A stretch of 64,000 nt of DNA from Sternotherus odoratus (Eukaryota > Chordata > Testudines > Kinosternidae), in NCBI GenBank assembly GCA_032164245.1, contig JAVMKO010000001.1, forward strand, positions 74,583,892-74,647,891, written 5' to 3'. Numbering within the stretch: position 1 is the first letter of the stretch; each line of letters starts with the position of its first letter. The notes below the pieces were generated by a model. It was not told where the DNA came from. It did not search any database and saw nothing but the letters and a program-made list of their open reading frames with translations. Both the position numbers and the translations under genes were made by a program. Positions 57,625-64,000 of this stretch are shown here, piece by piece.

Positions 57625-58152
57625 GGGTATGTCTACATTGCTAAAAGAGGTATGTTCTCAACTCTGGTCAGCTAATCCATGTTAGCAAACTCGGGTTAAA
57701 ATAGTCATGAAGACATGCCGAGTTGGCATAACTCAGGTTTGCAGCTCAAGACAAGCCCAGGCTCCCCTAAAGTATGTCTACACCGCAGCTGGGAGTGAGC
57801 CTCCCAGCCTAGATAGACAAACGTGTGTTAGTGGGGCATGTGCCCGCGTGCTAACAACAGCAGTGTAGATGTCCGGGCTCGGGCTGGAAGCACAGGGGAT
57901 TGGGTCGGTTTGACAGCCCGAGTTCCTGCCTGTGCTGGAACATCCACACTGCTATTTCTAGCGTGTTAACTTGAGCCCCACTTGCGCGAGTCTCTCTCTT
58001 TGGGCTCGGGGCTCCCAGCTGTACCCTTATAGGCTTGAGCTCCAGCTGCTAACCTGCACTAAAAGCTGAGCTTCTGTGTCTTCACTGCCATTTGAATCTG
58101 AGTTAGCTAACCTGCATTAAGAGCACACCCTTTTTACAGTGTAGACATACCT
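57625..58152. mobile_element. MITE with a second MITE nested inside
   Basis: The outer termini are GGGTATGTCTACATTG and, reversed, CAGGTATGTCTACACTG. The inner element at about 57771-58040 has GTATGTCTACACCGCAGCTG and CTCCCAGCTGTACCC ends. Both are non-coding and chelonian-like. Confidence 0.6.
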
Positions 58153-59739
58153 GCAGTCTTTGTATCCCCCCCTTTCCTTCACCAGACTGTTTCTCTCTCC
58201 TTCTGGCTCACTCCACTCTGCCCCCACTCTGTGTCCCCACTCTGGTCCCTATTTTCCTTTTTTCCAGCTGCCCCACCCCTTTCTACCTTCCAGTCTCTTT
58301 CTCCCTGCCTGAACCACCCTCTCCTTTCACCAACACCCTCTCCCTCAGCCTCCCCCCCCCACACCCCATGTTAAGTGGGAGAAGCAGCAGCAGTTGCCCA
58401 GGGTTCTGTGTCTTCCTTCCTCACCTTTAGCTGGGGACTGGAGTTATGGGATTAGCGCTTTAGCTGACCTAAAAGCTGCTTAATTAGGCGTTAAGTCTCC
58501 AATCTTTTCCCCCTGCCTCAAGCAAATCTCTCCTTGAAATGCTTGGGAACATGAAGGAGAGATGCAGCACTCCATCATGTTCCCCTGGGCTCAGGTTCCC
58601 ACCTGACTGACTCCCTGCCACCCAACCTGGAAAACACCTGCAGCCTCATCCCTCTAAGTGAATTTCAGGAATTTACTTCCACAGGAAACCTCTACAGTAA
58701 TATGGATCAGGAATTAAAGAAACCCATGCAGGCCCCAGCTGTGTGCTGTGCATCTGGACCATTCCATCTGTGTCCCCTCCCATCTTTGCTAAACACATGC
58801 TCTGTGATCTTCAAGCTACCACATGCAGTGCGGAGGCATGTTAAACACACACCCATTCCTATCTATATACAGGCCCTCACACTGTGCACATCTGTGCCCA
58901 TATCAAGGCATGCATTCACATCTCTGTCATTTTCACTTGCCACATAAACTAGTGTACTAGTAGAATGAAGTAGTGTAACAACAGGGAAAATATGTTGTAA
59001 GTTCCTGTGAGTAGCAATAACTTCAACAGGATTTATGCTTTTAAAATGATTCCTCAGCCAGCCTGGGGACTTTTGTATAGCATATATGCATTTATATAAT
59101 TTCACTTACTGGGCCAAATTCTCCTATCAATCCCACTAAAGTTGCTCTACATTTATTTTGCAACTTTCTTCCCACAGAATTCCAAAGTAGATCGCTAGTT
59201 TACCAGAGAGACACTGTCCAAGAGATACTGTATATTTCATTAGGACTTGGGGGATTTCTGCATTTAGAAGGGAAGCTTCCTACTCTAGCCTGGGAGCCCA
59301 TTATAGTCAAATTTCATTGTGTGGGCAAGTCAGTGTTGGAAAGGTCAGGGAAATGTCATCTGATTCATAAAAATCTACAGAATCATTATTTCAGTGGTGT
59401 CACCCTTGGTAGCATCACAGGAGGGACTCACTATCCCCGGCTTCCAAATGCCACACTTCCGGTTGATGGAAATTTTGATAATATAATGTCATCGGAAATA
59501 GGGTGAGTAGGGTGTCATTCAAAAGCCCTCCCCCAGCAAACCCAGTGGTACCAAACACAGCAAACGTAGAACAATTATGTAGATATATATTAGAGAAAAT
59601 GTTTAAAAGTCAGTGTTGTGGTAATTACACTTTACCACTGGGATGCTTTACATCCATAGAAGAGACTTCAAATGTTCATTCATCGGAGGCATCACCAGTG
59701 TTGTCTCTGTGGGGCACCACTGCTAAATGCATTGTCACA
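58153..59739. other. Intergenic, nothing recognised
   Basis: C/T-rich segment 58180-58370, then ordinary sequence. A palindromic amniote repeat scrap lies at 59105-59150. No coding region identified. Confidence 0.5.
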
Positions 59740-60600
59740 CTAAGCCACATCCATTTCCCACGCATACATCTCCATAAGTGGCAGGGCATGAGCATCTGGT
59801 CTTTGCACATGACCATTCGATTAGCTGAAAGATTGATCCCAGAACGCGTGGTATTTCAAATATAACTGGTGCGATCAGTCCATCCTTCAAGATCCATCTA
59901 TGCCGGCTAAGGGAGAGTACTTTTGTATGCACTTAATCATCCCGAGGCCATTCCATTGCCTGGTAATTTGCCTTCCTGATAGCAGATGTAAATTTACCCT
60001 TTGTCAGTGGCAATTTTTGTCTGCTTCTTGGAAAATATCCACCAGTGCAGCTCAGCAAAGTGCCACAGTGTCAAATACTAAACTTGGCATATGAACGCCT
60101 CCAGCTGTTCCGAGCACCTTCAGAGTGAGAAAGGAGTCTTTAGTGGTTGAATCAAATGCCTTCCAGTAAGATAATTTGATGTTTCCAGACAATTGTCCAG
60201 TAGTGTCACATTTGGAAACGGCATGTAAATCTTTCAGGATGGCGTCTTTTAATAGTTCAAATTATAGGAACACATCTCTGATGAATATAGAGCAATTCTG
60301 TTCCCCTGCAGGAGGCACAAAAACAAAATCTTGCTGAAGTCTTGGGTAGCATCTCACAGACAGCACTAGAACATCTGCGTCTTGTGTAAATATCCACAGT
60401 TTAGTAGCATTTGTGGCACTGATGGCATGCAAGATATTAGTGTCAGCATCCTCATGGGAACTACAAAGAAACTTCACAGAATAATGTGAGGCAGCAGCTT
60501 GGTTATGTCATGTGACAATCAAATTCTTCAAGCAATGCTTCACATGCTGGAGTGTTTTTCCTGCAAGGTATGCATTTAACTCATCCTTCGTGTGAGTATG
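59740..60600 (-). pseudogene. Degraded transposon-type protein of unnamed family
   Basis: On the minus strand one frame reads THTKDELNAYLAGKTLQHVK, a TGA, then CSSHEDADTNILHAISATNA, TQDADVLVLSVRCYPRLQQD, a TAA, then LHAVSKCDTTGQLSG and SYWKAFDSTTKD. The pattern HE-DADT / DxDVLVL / H-xSxCDTTG is one I associate with a protein found repeatedly in transposon-like ORFs of fish, reptiles and invertebrates, but I cannot name the family or its enzyme activity. At least two in-frame stops, plus frame loss beyond 60060, make it a relic. The Harbinger element at 60658 begins just upstream. Confidence 0.6.
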
Positions 60601-61078
60601 AGATCATAGCTACTTCATTGTGATACTGGAGTTCATGGAGTCAATGAATTTGTATTTGGGTATGTCTTCACTACCACTTTAAATCGATGTTAACGACGTT
60701 AGGTCGAAGTAAACGTGTACCTGTCTTCACATACATGCCCTTAACGTCGATGTAAAGGGCCTTAAAGATCGATCTTGGCACTCCAGCCTAACCAGTGGCA
60801 TAAGGCTAATCTCGACGTTCCAAGCTCGACCGTGGGCTAGTGAAGACGGAACCCGACATTAATAGCCTCCAGAGGCTGTCCCACAATGCTCCATTCTGAC
60901 CGCTCTGGACTGCCTCACTACTGCTCCACTGTGACCGCTCTGCACTGCACTCTGAACTCGCTGCTCTGGCCAGGTAGATAAGACCCGGGAACATTTGAAT
61001 GCCATTTCCTGTTTGGTCAGCGTGGCCAGCTCACCTGAACTGCTCAGTCGCCATTCAGAGCAATCAGCACTAGCCGCC

Positions 61079-61628
61079 ATGCAGAGCTCAGCATCACAGG
61101 AATCCATGATGAGCTCATCTACCCTGGAAACCAGCCAGAGGAGAAGAGCTCCAGCATGGTCCACTCGTGAGGTGCTGGATCTCATCGCTATCTGGGGAGA
61201 GGAATCCGTGATGTTGGAACTACGAAACAACAAACGGAATGCCAACACCTACGGAAGAGTCTCCAAGGCCATGCTGGAAAGGGGCCACAACAGGGACACC
61301 ACACAGTGCCGCGTGAAAATTAAGGAGCTGCGGCAATCTTTCCAGAAAGCCAAGGAGGCAAACGGGCGATCAGGGGGTGCGCCACGGACATGCAGGTTCT
61401 ACAATGAACTAAATGCGATAATGGGGGGCGCCCCCACCACCATCGCGCCGGTGTGCGTGGACTCCACTGATGGGATCATCGTCAGGGAGGAGACTGATTC
61501 CGAGGAGGACGAGCATGAAGAAGAAAATCTCACGGAGCAGCAGGAGCCCAGCGGAGAACCCTTGTACCCAGAGAGCCAGGAGCTGTTTGTCACCCTGGAG
61601 CCAGTACCCTCCCAAGCCTCCCAGGGGG
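61079..61628 (+). CDS. Harbinger Myb/SANT-like protein, exon 1
   Basis: The DNA-binding accessory protein that Harbinger elements need alongside the nuclease. I start at ATG 61079, which has a perfect GCCGCC Kozak context; an in-frame ATG at 60995 has a weak context. Residues about 24-114 are a trihelix/Myb-like domain: AWSTREVLDLIAIWGEESV with W27 and W39, CRVKIKELRQSFQKAKEANG and CRFYNELNAIMGG. An acidic tail (ETDSEEDEHEEENL) follows. The exon ends CAGGGGG/GTAAGT at 61628/61629. If unspliced, the frame stops at 61666. Together with exon 2 it gives a 388-residue protein without stops. Confidence 0.88.
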
Positions 61629-61739
61629 GTAAGTGTTTCTTTTTTAAGGGATTACATGACGCGTGATTTTGTAAAGGAAGCATTTATTAATGAGTAACTT
61701 GCCCTAAGGACTTAGCGTGCTTTCATTGCTGGTCAATTT
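61629..61739. other. Intron start of the Myb-like gene
   Basis: Strong donor GGTAAGTGTT; intron 61629-62617, most of which is occupied by the opposite-strand coding region described separately. Confidence 0.8.
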
Positions 61740-62258
61740 CTACTCAAAGAGTTTGTCAATATACTTCGGGATTGACCATAAGTCCTCCGCGGACATTTCA
61801 ATGAAGCTCTCCAGGAGGTAGCGATGAATCCAGCGCAGCAGATTTCTGGGGAGAGCTGCCTTATCTGGTCCCCCGTGATAGGACACCAACCCACGCCACG
61901 AAAGTAGTAGGTTGTCTGGTATCATTGAGCAGGCTAGCATTGCGGCGTATGGACCAGGACTTTGCATGGAGTCAAGGAGCATGCGCTCCCTATCTCTCCG
62001 AGAAATTCTCAGCAAAGTGATGTCATTCAGGGTTGCCTGTTTGAGATACGGACTGCAATTAGTCGGGAGATAAAGAGTCCCAGCTGCAAAGTTCTCTTTT
62101 CTGCTGAGGACCGACGAACCGAGCACCCCCCCCCACGAACGCTGACCGCCGCCCCCCCCCCAGCCCGTAGCGTTAGCTGGCAGGGAATCCGAGCCGTCTG
62201 CACGCGGTCTGAAGAGCCCCAAAAAGACCTTAGCCCTTAGCGAGAGATTTTTTGGCAT
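61740..62258 (-). CDS. Unrecognised ORF nested in the Myb-gene intron
   Basis: A 172-codon open frame on the minus strand, the same strand as the nuclease, ending LWSIPKYIDKLFE-stop at 61740. The C-terminal 120 residues look like a folded domain: YLKQATLNDITLLRISRRD, SPGPYAAMLACSMIPDNLLL, SWRGLVSYHGGPDKAALPRN, LLRWIHRYLLESFIEMSAED. The first 40-50 residues, with a GWGGGGGQRS run, are less convincing and may be intronic. I cannot assign a family. A possible preceding exon lies at 62356-62523. Alternatives are a non-functional frame or a captured host fragment; base composition and length make a chance frame unlikely. Confidence 0.55.
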   Translation of the reverse strand: MPKNLSLRAKVFLGLFRPRADGSDSLPANATGWGGGGGQRSWGGVLGSSVLSRKENFAAGTLYLPTNCSPYLKQATLNDITLLRISRRDRERMLLDSMQSPGPYAAMLACSMIPDNLLLSWRGLVSYHGGPDKAALPRNLLRWIHRYLLESFIEMSAEDLWSIPKYIDKLFE

Positions 62259-62355
62259 TTGCTTTGCAGTTTGCGGTTTCAGTGGGAGCCAGCCACGCGG
62301 TGGGGGGAAGGGGGCGGGGTTACTCTACAGTATGCAAGCGCCACTTTTAACTTAC

Positions 62356-62523
62356 CATGGCCGGCTGCACGGTGATTTCAGAAGCCGTCTTGGGCTGAGG
62401 CACGCATATGTGTCTGAGATGCTCTGAATTTTCTGAGAGCTTGTCAGTCAGTTTTAGGTGTACAACATGACCTTGTACAGAAATCATATCAGGCCTCTGA
62501 ATACTGAGGTTGCAAATGGCATA
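62356..62523 (-). CDS. Possible upstream exon of the nested minus-strand gene
   Basis: 56 open codons reading AICNLSIQRPDMISVQGHVV, then HLKLTDKLSENSEHLRHICV and PQPKTASEITVQPAM, ending exactly at a consensus donor GCCATG/GTAAGT (62355-62354). An in-frame TAG at 62524-62526 bounds it upstream, but the frame stays open beyond that for at least ten more codons, so the TAG may be a mutated TGG. How it joins 61740-62258 is unclear: no acceptor between them has both a good tract and the right phase. Confidence 0.4.
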
Positions 62524-62617
62524 CTACTCCCATTGTGTACAGTCCGAGACTGCCTCCTAACCTTGAATGTATCTGTCTCATAACTTTCAAACTTTCTTTT
62601 CCCACACTTGCCCACAG

Positions 62618-63234
62618 ATGAACAACAAGTATCTCACAACCCCCCTGCCTCCTCATCACGCCGTGCACCGCAGATAAGAAAGCGTAAAAAGAAAACGCGA
62701 ACGCGCGATGAGATGTTTACTGAACTCGTGGAGAACTCGCGCGCTGAGGCAGCCCGCCAGACGGACTGGAGGGAAAGAATGATAGAGGCAAGGGATCGAG
62801 AGATTCAGGCAAGGGATCGAGAGATTCAGGCAAGGGATCGAGAGAGAGAGGAAAGGAAGCGAGAGAGAGAGGCAAGGGATCGAGAGAGAGAGGCAAGGGA
62901 TCGAGAGAGAGAGGCAAGGGATCGAGAGAGGCAGGAATGGAGAGCCGCTGAACAAAAGAGGGTAGAACGTGAGGAAAGACGCATGGATGCTTTCCTCCGC
63001 ATAATGGAGGACCAGAGCGACATGCTGCGATCTCTGGTGGAGCTGCAGCATGACCAAAGACCACCTCTGCAGCCCCTGTGTAACCACCTCCCCCCCTCCC
63101 CAACTCCCATAGCTTCCCCACCCAGACGCGGGTTGAGAACACGGGGGGGCAAGCTCCGTGGGCCGCTCCACTCTACCCCACAAGCCAGCAGAAGCAGCAG
63201 CAGCAGCAGGCTTACATTCTCGGAACACTTTTGA
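62618..63234 (+). CDS. Harbinger Myb/SANT-like protein, exon 2
   Basis: The acceptor is TTGCCCACAG before 62618; the first two bases AT complete a GAT codon with the G of exon 1. It encodes a basic segment (RRAPQIRKRKKKTRTR), a charged coiled-coil-like repeat of ARDRERE/ARDREIQ units (about 7 residues each), a leucine-bearing helix (FLRIMEDQSDMLRSLVELQH), a proline-rich linker and a serine-rich end, with the stop at 63232-63234. The helix before the proline linker is a usual dimerisation element in this protein type (inference). Confidence 0.85.
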
Positions 63235-63364
63235 AAGCTGCTGAGTCTTGCCAACCCCTCCTCTCCACCCCCCCCTCCTTTGCCCGCTCCTCCCCACTGC
63301 GACTGCCGGTTTCCCTCCAGGATACCAGAACAGTGATCCCCTGTATTTGTATTTCCGAGTAACC

Positions 63365-63402
63365 AATAAAGGAACCATGATTTTTCAAACAGTGATTTTA
63401 TT
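63365..63402. terminator. Tail-to-tail polyadenylation signals
   Basis: AATAAA on the plus strand at 63365-63370 lies 131 bases after the Myb-gene stop. AATAAA on the minus strand (TTTATT at 63397-63402) lies about 120 bases after the nuclease stop. The two convergent transcripts would overlap or abut here. Confidence 0.65.
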
Positions 63403-63524
63403 TTCTCTGCAAGCATGGGGAGGGAGGAGGGAAAGCATGGGGAGGGGGGAGGTAAAGCATGGGGAGGGGGAGGGAAAGAGGGTTCAAGGGCAGGAGGCTT
63501 ACAGCACAGCAAGGGAGCAGATTC

Positions 63525-64000
63525 TCAAACGCCATCTCGGGCACTCATAAAACTGTCTTTCAAGGCGTCCCTGAGGCGCAGGGCCTCACGGTGGGCTCTT
63601 TTACTTTCCCTGCTGTGTGGCTGCTCATAAGTAGCAGAAAGTAAATTTGCCTCTGCCTCCCAGCCCGCCATAAACGTTTCCCCCTTGCTCTCACAGATAT
63701 TGTGGAGCACAGAGCAAGCAGCAATAACAATGGGGATATTTCTCTCGCAGATGTCTGAGCATATCAGTAAGGAACGCCATCTCCCCTTCAAGCGGCCAAA
63801 TGCACATTCTACGGCCATTCTGCACTTGCTCAGCCTGTAGTTGAACAGCTCCTGACCCCTGTCCAGGGCTCCTGTGTAGGGCTTCATAAGCCAGGGCATT
63901 AGGGGGTAGGCTGGGTCCCCAATGATCACGATCGGCATTTCGACCCCCCCCCACGGAAATTTTCTGGTCGGGGAAGAAAGTGCCTTGCTGCAGCTGTCTA
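63525..64000 (-). CDS. HARBI1-like DDE nuclease (C-terminal part; one frameshift)
   Basis: The transposase nuclease of PIF/Harbinger elements, which cuts DNA with a DDE triad. From 63938 the frame reads MPIVIIGDPAYPLMPWLMKP and then MAVECAFGRLKGRWRSLL, IPIVIAACSVLHNICESKGE. The D of IIGD and the E of VECAFGRLK are separated by 35 residues, the expected DD-35-E spacing. The first catalytic D lies off-window. Upstream, RQLQQGTFFPDQKIS is in another frame: the run at 63944-63952 has nine Cs (plus strand), where eight would join the two parts as VGGVEMPIV. The ATG at 63938 is internal, not the real start. Confidence 0.88.
   Translation of the reverse strand, partial: DSCSKALSSPTRKFPWGGVEMPIVIIGDPAYPLMPWLMKPYTGALDRGQELFNYRLSKCRMAVECAFGRLKGRWRSLLICSDICERNIPIVIAACSVLHNICESKGETFMAGWEAEANLLSATYEQPHSRESKRAHREALRLRDALKDSFMSARDGV

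Larger units (their letters stand above)
60658..64000. mobile_element. PIF/Harbinger transposon, right end outside window
   Basis: It opens GGGTATGTCTTCACTACC at 60658, followed by subterminal CGACGTTA / TTAACGTCG repeats to 60770. The contents are a Myb/SANT-like gene (plus), a HARBI1-type nuclease (minus, partial) and an extra minus-strand coding region in the Myb intron. The high GC and open frames contrast with the eroded repeats around it, indicating a recent insertion or conserved copy. Its right terminus and target duplication cannot be seen. Confidence 0.88.

Noticed and set aside
62656..63512. Minus-strand ORFs of 141-240 codons rich in LSLSIPCLSL
   Set aside because: Shadow of the ARDRERE coding repeat of the Myb-like gene exon 2.
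63691..63954. 87-codon minus ORF beginning MGGGRNADRD
   Set aside because: It is the +1 frame of the nuclease after the homopolymer G insertion; the other frame has the conserved DDE residues.
1..64000. CRISPR arrays, prokaryotic operons or phage attachment sites
   Set aside because: No regularly spaced repeats with unique spacers; all coding sequence is intron-split and vertebrate or transposon-derived.

Overview
The window looks like nuclear DNA of a turtle or closely related reptile. The genes are split into small exons with vertebrate splice sites. The background is AT-rich and full of CR1 LINEs, MIR-type SINEs, Penelope-like fragments with hammerhead-ribozyme motifs, Helitrons, hAT/mariner/Harbinger derivatives and solo LTRs, a mixture typical of chelonians. 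There is no sign of bacterial, plasmid or CRISPR sequence. The species is an inference.

Two host genes can be read exon by exon, both on the minus strand. Positions 114-26678 hold the 5' part of AGBL3 (cytosolic carboxypeptidase 3): a CpG-island promoter with an RFX X-box near 26750, a start codon at 22492, and seven coding exons in phase giving the first 501 residues, including all three zinc ligands of the M14 peptidase. The gene runs off the left edge. Positions 44347-47015 hold all three coding exons of PDE6H, the cone photoreceptor phosphodiesterase gamma subunit, 83 residues and intact. The two genes lie tandemly about 17 kb apart. In human they are on different chromosomes (7q33 and 12p12), so this is a lineage-specific or ancestral neighbourhood.

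The rest is introns and intergenic DNA. The AGBL3 introns carry a CR1 with RT remnants (5275-6352), a nested block at 11075-12964 (DNA transposon holding a Penelope fragment and a Helitron), a second CR1 (13690-15186), a reverse Helitron with a 42-bp minisatellite (16402-17199), Penelope fold-backs (17431-17640, 24350-24526) and a Harbinger MITE with TAA duplications (24894-25677). The intergenic part has a pogo-like MITE (29881-30171), a dead Harbinger Myb-like gene (32442-32990), solo LTRs with target duplications, and an hAT-like element (42030-42420).

The right end (60658-64000) is a young PIF/Harbinger element that runs off the window. It has a two-exon Myb/SANT-like gene on the plus strand, the end of a HARBI1-type DDE nuclease on the minus strand (one G too many in a homopolymer), tail-to-tail polyadenylation signals, and a third, unrecognised minus-strand coding region inside the Myb-gene intron. 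That third region is the best candidate here for something undescribed.
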